A stretch of DNA of 64,000 nucleotides from Liquidambar formosana (Eukaryota > Streptophyta > Magnoliopsida > Saxifragales > Altingiaceae): assembly GCA_039720395.1 (NCBI GenBank), contig CM077829.1, forward strand, positions 25,753,842 to 25,817,841, given 5' to 3'. The translations under genes and the position numbers were made by a program. The notes beneath the pieces are model-generated. The model had not been told where the DNA came from. It saw nothing but the letters and a program-made list of their open reading frames with translations, and made no database searches. Position 1 is the first letter of the stretch. The number at the start of each line of letters is the position of its first letter. This document shows, in pieces, positions 30,895 to 43,104 of this stretch.

Positions 30895-33827
30895 AAGCTG
30901 TTGTACCAACTTTGATGTTATTAATTATTTAATGGTGACAGCTTGAAAAGTTTTAATAAATGACAAATTCTTTCCTGGAGTGAAGTTATCCCTAGCTTGA
31001 ATTCTAATGGTTCCATACCAATACAGAATGTCTACAGATCCCTAGCTAGACTATGAGTTGAAGCCTCATTTACGTTGTACCAAAGATTTGATGTCAAAAC
31101 CTTGGTTTTTATTTTCGGGGGTTGGTCCTAAAATTTATTGTCGTACTAGCTAATTAACATATAACATTTAAACAATTGTTCAGCAAAAAAAAAAAAAAAA
31201 GAGGAAAAAAACAAACGTGATACAAATATAATAAATTGATGAAAATGAGTTCCAGCCATTATGTATGGATGATTCGATGAGTTTGTTTCTAGTATTCGAA
31301 TGCTTAATTCTGTTCTTTATATCCATACTGCTAGGAACGAGCATCTTATGCTCTTCTCACATATGGTCAAAGGGATCCCTCATCAGTGACATTTGATGGC
31401 TAATTTGGCCATTCAGATTTCGGTTGAAGACTTGAAGGCGAGGGTGGTCTAGTAATATCCGCATATATATGGTAATCAACTTCGCGTCCACTACTGGCTG
31501 ACGTTCGGTTTGCCTACTCAATTTCCCTGCTTAATCATTTCTATCATCCTACACTGTACTATAGTTGCATGCATGACCCCTGCTAATCATAAGGGCTCCT
31601 TACTGAGTGTTTTTTTGTTTTTTTTTTTCCTACCACAATTCTTACACGTACGGCCTATTCATGTCATCTTAGATGACGGTTAAATTGATATCGGAATGCA
31701 TGATTTAGGCTTGTGTTTGAAGAAATTGTAACTTCTCAAACATATTGTCCATAAATTCTGTCTTTATGGCAAAGTGGTCCATTTTTATATCCATATATAA
31801 AGTCCCCTGCAGTCCTGGGAGTATAGAATAGTTGGAACTTGGGATCCAGCTTTCAATGACTTCGAGCATCCAATTCCACATGCTGGCTATTGTGTATGTA
31901 TTTATATATATAAAGCGACACTTCATATGCAATATGACCCAAAGGCCAAAAGGCATATATCTAAATCACTCTATATATATATAGATAGCAGCAATATTTA
32001 TTAATTCAACTGAGTAGCAGTGATTTTAGTATTTTACTGGACTGTTGTACTGCAAAACCACATGCATCAAGGCCATAAGTGAACCAATAAATACTAAAGA
32101 AAAGGGTAAAAATTACGATAAAAGTAAGGGCATTCTCTCTTTTCACCCAATTCCCAAACCAGTTCGTAGAGAATCAAATCCACATTCGATTTTATTTCTC
32201 AGTAATCCAAGTGAAATATTATTCTTATTTTATTCTCCTTTTTCCGAACTTTTGACGTTAAGATGTGATTTTCCTTCTGAGGTTTAGGTGCCATGTATAG
32301 TTCATCACATCAGCAACAGCAATAACAATTTTCATCCCCACATAAGGGGACTGAAGTTTCATGGGTTTCATGGGATGAAGCCATAAGAAAGGAAGCTAGG
32401 TCAGAAGTTCTTGGTAGATGTAGATGATCGGCTGGATCTTCGGGTGGCTGGTAGAAATCTGACAACTTGTCAGTTGTACTGACATTTACCGGTGAGCAAT
32501 TCATAACCAATGAATGTGTCACATAGCAATTTTAGTAATGGAATCCCAACATTTGCTTTGGATTTTAAAAGTTCATTATGGTGTTCCAGGGCTCTGATAG
32601 ACAATCTCAATACTTTATTATGATAACTACAAAATCATTCCTGATAATTGATGGGAAGATGATTTCCTATAATGAAATACATTCACATGGCCTAATTGAG
32701 CTCTGTTGTCTAGCTTTGCTTGACAATTGTTATGTTGATAAGTATCTTTTCATTTGCTTGCTTGTTTATGCTACTTCCAATTCATGACATTCCTTTTGAT
32801 GATTTGAACGGCTGAAACTCGCAGCATAGTTAGGGAAGGACCGCCCCAGAATCCCTTAAAGAGTCCGTTGCTCAACTCATTGCATCCACCACTCTAACCA
32901 AGAACTCCCGTTCGTGTCAAGGTTGGGAAGCCTCGTGTTGCAAATCATGGCCCTATTGGCTACTTGGGTGTCGAGATTTTCAGATACAGAAGCATTGATG
33001 TACCAAGCTGAACTTTTGTTTGTAACTTAGATTCATTAACCGCCAGTGTCCCCTTTGTATTTGTTGGAAGTAGGATCATTTTCTTGTCAAATTGCAAGGC
33101 CGAAACGGAGCTTGCTTTTATTAATGAACACATCATTCCTTTTTTGTGTCAAGTGATCATACTAATAGGTTGGTTTTTTGAATGAGTGCTGACAAGGTAA
33201 CAAGCTTGTGATCGAACTTTTTGGAGAGCCCAACCAAGACAATTCTCATAGGATTGAGCTCAGGGCATCCACTTCTGTTCTTCACGACAAGTTACCACTG
33301 GCCTTTGTCAAGCTGAGTGAAGTTGTATACTTCTTTGAATGTAAAGCGTCTTCCATGCTAAGCATTCTCCAAGAATGCCAAGGCAATCTGTAGAAGTGTT
33401 AAGGCAACATCAGCAAGCATTACATGCCTAAAACAGGGGACAAGCTTTGCCGGGATGGCATAAATCCAGATGTACATGACTTTTGAGAAGCCATTGTATT
33501 TGTAAATCAGATTAATGACAACAAACTCTTTTGTTTTGGGAATGCACCAAAGATCAAATAAGGTTTGCTGTTTCCTATTAAGAAGAAAACATCAGACTGT
33601 TTGTGAGGATGCTGATGCCAAGCAGTACACACCCAAAGGGATTAAAATCTTTATTTTTCAGGGGCCTTCATTTAACCACAACCTTCCCCAGATCCAATAA
33701 TCAAAAACTGCGTAAGCAGTCTACATGTGCAAGCCAAACACTATTATAGGAAGCCTGTTGGAACTTTGACAAGTTAAATTAGAAATGACTTGCTGCTTCA
33801 GCTGGGAAGAATTAGACGTCCTGCTAA
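30895..33827. other. Intergenic, no gene recognised
   Basis: Segments at about 31280-31590 have a diverged copy at 48650-48893. Open frames such as 32310-32522 (minus, ending in a Cys-rich CYCCC) and 33208-33393 (plus) have no motif I recognise and no clear splice context. Confidence 0.5.
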
Positions 33828-33951
33828 GCCTCTGTTTGGATCTCAGAAAGAACGAGAGAAAAGTAAAATGCAAAATGAAGAAATCCCATTTAAGCAATTT
33901 TCAGCATTTGCCTTTCCTTTTCCTCATTGCTTCCAAGAGCCAAACAGAGCC
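33828..33951. mobile_element. Tourist-like MITE (PIF/Harbinger type)
   Basis: This 124-bp element has inverted ends GCCTCTGTTTGG and, at the right, CCAAACAGAGCC. It is flanked by the 3-bp duplication TAA (33825-33827 and 33952-33954), the size made by PIF/Harbinger transposases. Confidence 0.72.
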
Positions 33952-34079
33952 TAAAAGAAAGGGTATAGAACAAGAAAGCTTGTTCCACCAAAAGTTCACT
34001 CAACAAAAACATTCTACACTTAAGCATTACCAAACCATATGCGGCCATTTATTTAAGGCTGAAACAAGGTTGCTCTTGG

Positions 34080-34743
34080 TAGGGGTGTTAGTGGTTTAGG
34101 TTAAAACCAAGAACCAAACCAAACAACCGGTTTGGTTTGGTTTTTTTGTCATTAGGTTTGGTTTTGGTTCTAATTTTAGAAAACCGAATTAAATTGGTTT
34201 GGTTTTGGTTTTCATGTTTAAAAAGCCAAACCTAACCAAAAAACCGAAAAAACCAAAAAATATATAAAATATATAATTTTATATATTATATATCAAACTT
34301 TAGTTTGTAAATTTCCTATTTTAATAAGGACAGAATAGGTAATAGATTCAAAATAGTAGTACTAAACTTACTGAAGTACAAAACCTATCGAATAGTGAGT
34401 TCTCACTAAGTGACTAGTGATATTAGCATGTATTAGATTGGAGATTTGAACTTGCATTGACATATGTCAATATGTTTCTATTTTGATACAATGTTTAATG
34501 TGTTTTTTAGTTGCCAATGTAATGCTTTTATTAAAAATCTTCTTATTCGGAGTTTGGCATATCATTTTTTTCATTTTCAATTATTTGTTGCTACTTGATA
34601 AGTTAAAACCGAAACCGAACTGAACCAAACCGAAATTTTTTGGTTTGGTTTGGTTTTGGTTTGGTAAGAACAAAATCAAAGTACAATGGTTTGGTTTGAA
34701 ATTTACCCTAAAACCAAACCAAACTGAACCTCTAACACCCCTA
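34080..34743. mobile_element. hAT-type MITE, copy A
   Basis: The ends are TAGGGGTGTTAGTGG and CCTCTAACACCCCTA. The inner ends are long arrays of GGTTTGG/AACCAAACC. The flanks GCTCTTGG (34072-34079) and GCTTTTGG (34744-34751) match at 7 of 8 bases, as for an 8-bp hAT duplication. No transposase is present. Copy B lies at 40681-41317. Confidence 0.82.
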
Positions 34744-34867
34744 GCTTTTGGTCCTACACACTTTCTACAAGACTATTTCTCCTAAAATAAGAAAACACAG
34801 GAAAGGGTTCTCACGATTCAACAAGACCTTATGCTAATATGTGATTTCGCATAAGAGGGGGGCTTGC

Positions 34868-35029
34868 TCACGAAGCCATACCACTTGTTGCACTACTATT
34901 TGCTGATTTGCGACCCCAAATTGGACTGGTCTCAATAAGCTTATGTGGTATAAGCTGCCTTTCCCGCTTTGTCATGCTAAGGGTACATGGGCTAATCCCT
35001 TTTGGCCTCCTTTCCAAGAAATGCCTCAG
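34868..35029 (-). pseudogene. uL22 pseudogene exon 5, internally deleted
   Basis: The acceptor is CTTCCAG|CTGAGG. The reading frame EAFLGKE breaks at 35005. A 23-bp segment (34983-35005) is an exact inverted copy of part of the nearby LINE (35234-35256). The tail from KRERQL to the stop codon at 34868-34870 then resumes. Confidence 0.8.
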
Positions 35030-35112
35030 CTGGAAGGAAAGAGAAAGTTTATGATAAGCAGTGTATAAATAAAAATAAGAATAAAATTTAGAAGTTCAAT
35101 TGCATTATTTAC

Positions 35113-35178
35113 CAACAAGAAGACAATCAGGATCCAACCCATGATTATGGGTTGCATTTGGCCGGGCTGAGTTATAAC
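35113..35178 (-). pseudogene. uL22 pseudogene exon 4 with 1-bp deletion
   Basis: The acceptor is TTTGTAG|GTTATA and the donor GTTG|GTAAAT. After GTTATA one base is missing relative to the frame of ATHNHGLDPD, so translation would terminate downstream. Asp-Cys also replaces the usual Asp-Arg. Confidence 0.8.
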
Positions 35179-35202
35179 CTACAAAGCATATCTTCTATCA
35201 TT

Positions 35203-35576
35203 TTTTTCTATTTAGTAATAAATGAATTAGAAACCAAAAGGGATTAGCCCATGTACATGAGACATATACAACCACTAGCCAACAACCCTTAACTAGAGCA
35301 GGAGGAGTCTACAAAAAGAACAAAAGAGGGACTATGCCCATCTAGATGGCTACAAAACCAACAAAAAGGGATTTTAACAAAAACGGACTTTAAATAATTA
35401 AATCAACTAAAGAAACTTTCATCCCTTCAAAATTCTTGAGTGCCTTCTTTTCAAATACACCAAAGAAGGGCATGCGGTACCATTTTCCAAAAAAAATTTG
35501 CATCCTTACCTCCCACATTAATCCACCACCCCAATAGAAGGTCATGAGTAGAAGAAGGTAGGACCCAATGAACTCC
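35203..35576 (-). mobile_element. Truncated LINE in the uL22 pseudogene intron
   Basis: Near-identical 20-bp flanks CAAAGCATAT(C/A)TTCTATCAT (35183-35202 and 35577-35596) are its target duplication. On the minus strand it reads LINE-like C-terminal sequence (KWYRMPFFGVFEKKALKNF) and a 3' untranslated part, with T-rich plus strand at the left as the decayed tail. Confidence 0.75.
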
Positions 35577-36952
35577 AAAGCATATATTCTATCATATAGT
35601 CCAGAAATTTTGCTGTTCTCAGAAAAAAAGCAAAAAATTCTTGATTTTTACAAAATTTTGAATACATCTTCAAGGATCAAATTGTATACAATGTTCTATA
35701 ACTCAGACATGATAACATATCAGCATTGGATATGGATCACGTGTGCTAGAATAATCTCAAAACCAAAAATGCTGAAGAATCCAAACATTTTACTTCCTCA
35801 ATGATGAATATACCTTTTTAAAATAATACTCACTGAATATTCCTTTTGAAATAATTTACTCAAGGTAAGCGTAAAATAATAATGTTCATCAATAAGCTGA
35901 TGTAAAGTATAATTGCATAACTGGTATAAGAGGTTCTATTTGTACCAAGTTGACATACATTATAACATAACTGGTGTGTTTTATAAAGTTTATTTTGTCA
36001 GCTTGGTAAAATTATAATAATCCTAGGGCTTTAAGATGAATATTGGAGAGAAGATAGTTTCCTCGCAACAAAAGTATATATTTTATTACCCCAGAGCACA
36101 ATTCTACTGATTTAAAACCAGAAATACACTTTGATCACTTCAAAGTTCAAACTTTCTGAGATCAACAGAGTGAACGGTCATCTCACCTGATAGACAGTTT
36201 TTGCAGCTCGCTTTACAGTCACTTGTAACTGCAACAATGCATCTTCATCATGCATGCCACGAACTAATGCAGCTACCAAATTGACCTTCTTAGGACTCTG
36301 CAACAACCAAGCATGTTAATAATAATCAAAAAGTGTGCAGAAAAGAAATAAAATAAAATGAAATTTATGGATTGTAAATACAATTTAGACATCACAACAG
36401 TTGAGGCACACCAGCATAAAACATTTGAAGGCCCATATCAAAAAACCTCAGTGAAAATTTTCAACATGCTCTCCTAGTTGGAACCCATCAAAGTATATCA
36501 TGCTCTTTCAAGCAGTTAAATTTGGAAAAATAATCTAATACAAAATTATCAATGGCTACAATTCTTAACGGGGCCAACTTGGGTGCAAAAACATCAATCT
36601 TAGCCTTTAGTTAAACGGTTTGTTGTGACACTACATGGTAATTTAACCAGTTAATTTTTTATTTCCATGACATTTAATCTGTAGGGCTAGGATGGATAGG
36701 TTTCATTTTTACTGCTGCCTTGGACTGTCTATCGGGCCAGGCTGAGACAGGCAAAGGTCTGCCTGAGCTCTTCGCCTATCTCAGCCTGAGATGTGAAGGG
36801 ACATTCCACGCTCAGCTCAGTTGGACTTAAACAGCCTCCAACCCCACTCGCCTAACCCAAAGAGGCTTATCATCCATTCACACTTCCCTCTCTCTTCTCA
36901 ATCTATCCCCCAAACAATAATAATAATAATAACAACTCCCTCCCTCTCCTCT

Positions 36953-36982
36953 CTATCTCTCTCTGTCTCTCTCTCTCTCTCT
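36953..36982. repeat. (CT)n microsatellite
   Basis: CT run in intron 2 of the uL22 pseudogene, about 110 bp before a C homopolymer. Confidence 0.85.
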
Positions 36983-37095
36983 CAATAATTTTTTTTTTGT
37001 TAGGCCTCTGTAAAACAATATAAATAGACTGAAACATTTTCTTACCACTCATTCAACAAAAGAAAATATGAGAAGAAAACCACAACCAATATCTT

Positions 37096-37118
37096 CCCCC
37101 CCCCCCCCCCCCCCCCCC
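37096..37118 (+). repeat. C homopolymer, 23 bp
   Basis: An unbroken C run lies in an otherwise AT-rich intron. Such runs are rare in plant DNA and error-prone in sequencing. Confidence 0.85.
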
Positions 37119-39672
37119 AACCCCTCTTTCTCTCTTCCTCCACCAATTCCTTTTTTTTTTTTTCCCAAGTAGATGTCAAAACTTCTCCTTTCTACACCAG
37201 CACAAGCACTAAACTCAATTGCACGAAAATGGAAATACTGGACTCAAAATTTTGCAAGGGATCATAAATAGATTATTGCTTTGTGATGTACTGATGTCTA
37301 ACCCAGGTAATTTTCATTTTTGAAGTGTCCATATAAGATTATGGCTTTGTGATGTTCTGATGTCTAACCCAGGTACTTTTCATTTCTGAAGTGTCCATGT
37401 AAGATAGATAATGGGGATCTGGATTTGAATCAGTCAAATCTGTTTGACACAGCATTCGAGCATTCCCATTCATAATATAACACAGAGAGTGTACTGTATT
37501 TTGTAGTAAAAAGGAAGTCATTTGGAGAAATCCTAAATGGCCTTTACAACATAGATAGATATATATATCTATATAATTTTAAATAAAAGGGGAAAAAAAC
37601 TATCTTAAATGCTATTTTAATCACGGGACTCATTTTTCATAGCCAAAACAAAAAACAAAAAACAAAACAGGATTCATTTTAATGCATTTAAAAGCAACAG
37701 ATTGAAATTGCATTGAACATCCAACTGCCCCAAACAAATTCGCAAAAGAGCTTGGGGTGATCTCAGACAAAAACAAATACAAGATGTGGGAAATTCATAA
37801 AGGCTTCCCATACCTGTTTTATGCCTTTTAGAACTGCTTGAACTTTTGTAGGTTTAGAGACTGCTTTCTGGTTTTCAGTTTTTCCACTACTTGATGCCAG
37901 AAGAGGTGTCAATGGAGATGGAATGGGTTCTATGTCAGACGAATCTACCAGTAACTTCCTCGAACTAGAAATTCCCTGAAACAACAAATTATAACAGAGA
38001 AGCAGTAAGTGTTTGGAATCCAAAAACTCACATTTCGATAAAAAAAAAAAAAAAAAAAACGAAAAGGAAATGAACTAGAAAACATAATTTAATGAACTGA
38101 GGCCCATTATCTCACTCATCAACATACATCATTCCATTGGTGGGCCAACATTAAATCATTGTATAAATAAATAAATAAATAAATAAAATAAAACTTAAAA
38201 TCAGGCCACCAGTGAGTATATATTTCAGAACCAGGCCACAAGTTGAAAAAAGATTCCGCAGTTTAAAACATCCAATCCATCTTTTCTGCCTCTGCCAACC
38301 TCAGAAGTCAGCCACCAAACAAGATTCCATGACATACGCATTGATAAGCAATTGCGCAGTAGGAAATTGCATCCATCATGGGGAAGTGTATCAATAATGT
38401 TTTTTTCTAACAAAAGAATGCAGTAAGTTTTTCAGATTTAGGACCTAAACCCAAAATGATTTTACTCAAATAAAGGATAATGAGTGAGGTAAAGAAGATA
38501 TTAAAAAAAAAATTCAGATCCACCAGAAACTATCTTGAGAAACTAGAGGGGACACATAAGCTTTATCATCTGTTGTAAATAATGAAAGGAAGGGCGTGAG
38601 ATGATTGTAGAAGATGAATTCCTTAGTCTCTGTGAATAAGGTACCTCACCTGCAGGAATTTCCACATTACTCATCCATCAAATTTGAGTAACTAATGATC
38701 AGAGCACCTTAAATTGCACTGAAAAATGCCCATAAAAAAAAAATTAAAAAAAGAAAAAGCAAGCAAGACAAAACACATAAGTAATAACAAAACAAAAAAT
38801 AAAAGTAAAAATAAAAATCGACATAAGTTCAAGATAGATAATAGAGAGGGCATTTTCAAACCCATAGCTTGGTGGTGAATGACAAAATGGAAAGAAGAAA
38901 ACAATAAGCAAGTGTTTCTACATTTCATTCACCTAACAACTAAATAAATCATCAGGGCCAAATTGAACTTGAATTTCTATAAAGAACATGAGGAGAAAAT
39001 TTTGCCACCTATGAATAAAGAGGATTGTGAGCGAGAACAAGAAAAGTTGACAGATGCATTGTAGTTATACTCCACTCTTTTCCCAACCTGAAGAAGTAGA
39101 GACTGTAGATGTCTCTGCCACCGCACCATGACTTGAAAAGCAAAACAATTTTCTTAACCAGAAATCTTAAGCAATAAAATCTGCAAAGAGAAGTAACACA
39201 CTTAATTGGCGAATTCATAAGCTCATAAAGCAATATATAAGACGAAAAAATTGCAAAAAAGAAAAAAAGAAAAAAAGAAAAATCAAGGTGAAAAAATAGC
39301 TACTATAACAAGCATATACGCTGTAAAACTATGCAGTCTGGGGCTAATTATTTCAAAATAAACAGTAAATTGTTACATTGAATATGTGGAACTCCAATAG
39401 TTTTTTGCCCTTCTAGATGACTAGCAATAACTTAATCAAATGCCTGCCCCAATTTCCAGGTGCCTTTACAGCATGCTAGGAGGTTTTGACCAGTCTTCAT
39501 GCCCCTCCTGGCCGCTTTAAATATTTTGAGAGACATCTACATTTAGAGTTTTTCACAAAGATCTGTAAAGGTATGAAATCTACGATTTTTTTTTTTCCTT
39601 TTGATTTAGTAAAATATGTAGTAGAAACAAAAGAGCATAGCCCATCTGTGTTACACGGACTCGTCATTTTCC

Positions 39673-39740
39673 CCAAGGTACCCGTGTCGTGTCGACACGG
39701 GTACGGGTATGGGAGCCGTGGCGGATACGGCACTTGACAG
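39673..39740. repeat. GC-rich hairpin and ACGGGTA repeats
   Basis: ACCCGTGTC and GACACGGGT form perfect 9-bp arms around GTGTC (39679-39701). GTACGGGTATGGG and further GGATACGG follow. It is a local GC island within AT-rich intron and resembles a dispersed plant repeat. Family unknown. Confidence 0.5.
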
Positions 39741-39758
39741 ATGGACACGGCTGCCATG

Positions 39759-39792
39759 GAAGAAGGAGAAGGAGAAGGAGAAGGAGAAGGAA
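39759..39792 (+). repeat. (GGAGAA)n hexanucleotide repeat
   Basis: About five copies of GGAGAA, close to the splice donor of the first visible uL22 exon. Confidence 0.85.
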
Positions 39793-40368
39793 GCCGTACC
39801 AGTCGATCGTGAAAGCTAGGGATCTTTTCTTACCTCGTCAAGAAAACTAGGGCTAGTCGAAATCTGACCAAAGCTTCCATGGCTGTGGAAGTATGGCCAC
39901 TCGAAGTCTGAACTAAGATGCTCAATGTTGACGACAACCAGACGCTCGATGGGGAGAAGAAGAACGCGAGAGAGATTATACCTTATAGTTGCCAGAGGTG
40001 TTCGCCGGAATTCATCGGAGCTGTTGCCGCCAGATGTCGTCGGGGTGTGCCGGATGTGATGTCGGACGGTGAGCTCTGTCCATTACGAAATGACGATGAA
40101 AACTCCCTCCCGTTTTACTCCGCATGCCTTTTAATTATGTTTTTTTTTGGGGGAATTACCGATTGATTCCATGTTTCCATGGAATTGCCTCAGAAGGATT
40201 GCCTCAACAAACTGACTACTGACTTTATTATAAACTACTGGAAACAAAAGCAAGTTGATAGTCAAAACATCCTTATGGGGCAATGCCATGAAATGATGAA
40301 CCTAATCGGTAATTCCCCCTTTTTATTTATTTATAATGTTAATCCTCATACTTTCCTTATTTCTAAAA

Positions 40369-42811
40369 GGGTTATTGACGATTTAGTACCATTAACTTTA
40401 CCCTGTTTTTCAATATCGTCCATAAACTTTGACATTGCACGATTTTGGAACAATTTTAAATTTATTGCCTCAATGTGAGCCAACCCGTGAGATCCGTCAC
40501 TTAAGGTTAACGGAATCCTCATGTGACGCACGTGATTGCTTATGTGGCACACATTTGGCATCTTACATCTCATTTCCCACACACGTGCAACAATCAATAT
40601 TAATTTTTCTTTTTTTAACACCTTACCCTCAAAACAACGTAGTTTTGAAAGTCTTTTATTACAAACCCACATAACCCAGCTAGGGGTGTTAATGGTTTTG
40701 GTTAAAACCGAGAACCAAATCGAACCGGGCGGTTTGGTTTGGTTTTTTTGTCATTAGGTTTGGTTATGGTTTTAATTTTAGAAAACCGAACTCAATTGGT
40801 TTGATTTTGGTTTTTAGTTTTAAAAAACCAAACCAAATCGAAAAAACCAAAAAATAATATATATATATATAAACTTAAAGTTTGTAAATTCCCAATTCAA
40901 ATAAGGGTAAAATAGGTAATCGGCTTGTTTTTGTTGATTTTAAGTTTCTTATTGTTTTCCCTTTTTTAGATTGGCATATATTAAACTAACTATTAATGTT
41001 GTGTGTATTAATGTTGTGTGTGATATTGACATATTGATATATGTCACTATGTTTCTATTTTGATACATTGTTTGTTTTTTTTATTAAAAATGTTTTTATT
41101 TGGAGTTTGGCATGTCATTTTTTTCATTTTTAATTATTTGTTGTTACTTGATAGGTTAAAACCGAAACCAAACCAAACCGAACCAAAATATAATGGTTTG
41201 GTTTGGTTTTTTTATAGTATGGTTTGGTTTTGGTTTGGGAGGAAAAAAACCGAAGTATAATGGTTTTGTTTGAAATCTCCCCTAAAACCGAACCAAACTG
41301 AACCATTAACACCCCTAAACCCAGCTGCCCACACTACGTAAGGTTTCCGGTTAACTTTATCCTCCGACAGTCCAACCAATTCCTCCTCCGACGGTCCAAC
41401 CAACTCCATTTTTGACGGTGTAATTATTTTGAATCAATCCAACTCAAGACAAAAAAAAATTTTAAAAATTTCCATAACCAGAATAAAAAAATAAAAAAAT
41501 GGAAACCTTAACCCCCTAAATCAAAATCCCCAAATGGGTTTTCTCACAAAAGAAAAAAAGAGGAGTAGAAATATCATCGGGATAGGAGGGGTGCCGATTC
41601 TGATCAAGATGCAGGTGGGGATGGTCAATCCAAACCCCTCTCCACTAACAAGAGCTCACTACCTTTGAAACCTTCCCTACATTTCCCAAAACAAATCCCT
41701 ATTCTTCCAATTCGAGTGCGACTCAAACCCATACATACAGAGATACAAGCTGAGGATGTTCCTTTTCGAAGACGAGATATAGGAAGCCATGAGTATTTCT
41801 CCCAGATTGGAATCAAGACCCTGCTAAACCCTTCTTATGTTACTGTTCAAACGTTGCCCCTCCACCTCACTCTCAACAAGATCGGTGGGCAAACCATCTA
41901 GATCTAGATCTGGATCTAGATTGGGAATACGAGTTCCTCCGTCACTGATTTGGCTCAAATCTACAAGAAAAGCCATTCAGATCTAAATATAGATCTCTTG
42001 TACTCAAATTTTGTTATTAAATGCTATGTAAGTTTCAATTAAATGGGACATTCAAACATGTTTCAAGTGTTTTGTTAAAAGCTATAGAGATTATGGCCAG
42101 AAGTAATAGGTGGATTTTGTAGCCCAAAAGGAAAAAAAGAGTAGTCGGTAGCTTTTATTTAAAAGATGGGTGAAAGAATTAATAATACAAGAATTTGTAG
42201 TTTGATTTGAGTTGAGAGCCTTTTACCAATGGCAGCAACGTCCATTCTTGAATGTTATTTTTTTCACTTTTCCCTTTTCCCTTTTTTTTTTTTTTCCCCA
42301 ATTTGTGAAGAAGTCCATCTGATCTGTTCTTATGTTGGAATACCATCAAGGCATCAAACCTAGAAATGCATCGTTTTTGTTTTGGTTATGGATTTTTTTT
42401 TTCTTGTTCTGTGTTGATGAAGATAGATTCGCCGGAAAAAATGGAGTTGGCCGGAAATGGGGGTGTGTGAATTGTGAAGGTGGGTGGTACGGGTTGGGAA
42501 TGTGAGTGATGTGGGTTTGTTAAAAGACTTTCAAAACTACGTCGTTTGATGGTAAGGTGTTGAAAAAAGAAAAATTAATATTGATTGTGGCCACGTGTGC
42601 GGGAAATGAGTTATAAGATGCTAGATGTGTACCACATAAGCAATCACGTGCATCACGTGAGGATTCCGTTAACCTTAAGTGACGGACGTCATTGGTTGGC
42701 TCACATTGAAGCAATAAATTTAAAATTGTCCCAAAATTGTGCAATGTCAAAGTTTATGAACTACATTGAAAAGCAAGGTAAAGTTAATGGTACTAAATCG
42801 TCAATAACCCT
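40369..42811. mobile_element. Mutator-like element with long TIRs and unexplained interior
   Basis: The 9-bp duplication TTTCTAAAA flanks it exactly (40360-40368 and 42812-42820). The terminal inverted repeats start GGGTTATTGACGATTTAGTA, run at least 310 bp with high identity and fade inward to about 41500 and 42390. A hAT MITE is nested in the left repeat. The ~0.9-kb interior has no transposase but has short open frames on both strands (41625-41816 minus, 41665-41901 plus) that I do not recognise. Captured host DNA (Pack-MULE) is possible. It lies just upstream of the uL22 pseudogene. Confidence 0.85.
40681..41317. mobile_element. hAT-type MITE, copy B
   Basis: The ends are TAGGGGTGTTAATGG and CCATTAACACCCCTA. 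The perfect 8-bp duplication AACCCAGC flanks it (40673-40680 and 41318-41325). It is colinear with copy A at 34080-34743. Confidence 0.9.
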
Positions 42812-42921
42812 TTCTAAAATGGCACAACTTCTAAATCACAGTTAAACCCTTTAAAGGTTTATTATTATGACCAATGTTTTAAAAAAATGCGTGTTTTGAG
42901 CCGTTTTTGGTTTAACATGGT

Positions 42922-43091
42922 GTTTTTTTTTTTTTTTTTTTTTATATTTTATTTTTTTGGGTTAAAAAATTGTGTTAAATTGTTTACACAATTTTGGGTC
43001 AAGTCGCACAAAGAGAAGCCCTCCCTAGTGTGGTGTCTCCAAGAGGATTTAAGGGGTCACAAGCCACTTACCACTTGGCCCAACCACCTTG
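42922..43091 (-). mobile_element. tRNA-derived SINE-like retroposon
   Basis: The 13-bp duplication GGTTTAACATGGT flanks it (42909-42921 and 43092-43104). On the minus strand it begins with TTGGGCCAAGTGGTAAG, an A-box-like tRNA head, and ends in an A tail (plus-strand poly-T at 42922-42943). I could not find a clear B box. Confidence 0.65.
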
Positions 43092-43104
43092 GGTTTAACA
43101 TGGT

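Larger units (their letters stand above)
34868..39921 (-). pseudogene. Pseudogene of organellar ribosomal protein uL22 (RPL22, probably mitochondrial)
   Basis: The intact protein binds 23S/26S rRNA around the exit tunnel of the organellar large subunit. Five minus-strand exons with GT-AG borders are visible: a partial first exon (39834 to about 39921, FEWPYFHSHGSFGQISTS), 37814-37975 (SSRKLLVDSSD to QAVLKGIKQ), 36187-36297 (SPKKVNLVAALVRGM to AAKTVYQ), 35113-35178 and 34868-35029. Exon 4 encodes ARPNATHNHGLDPDCLLV but is 66 instead of 67 bp, which shifts the frame. Exon 5 begins EAFLGKE and ends KRERQLIPHKLIETSPIWG, but about 50 central codons are missing and replaced by a short unrelated sequence with stop codons. 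No start codon is in frame with the first exon. Introns are kept, so this arose from a gene copy rather than an mRNA. A functional copy presumably exists elsewhere. Confidence 0.85.

Noticed and set aside
32310..32522. 70-codon minus-strand frame ending in a Cys-rich tail
   Set aside because: It has no recognised motif, no splice or promoter support, and a length expected by chance.
36730..36800. Hairpin with arms near CAGGCTGAGA and TCTCAGCCTG as a regulatory RNA
   Set aside because: It is an isolated imperfect inverted repeat within an intron of the uL22 pseudogene, with no other support.
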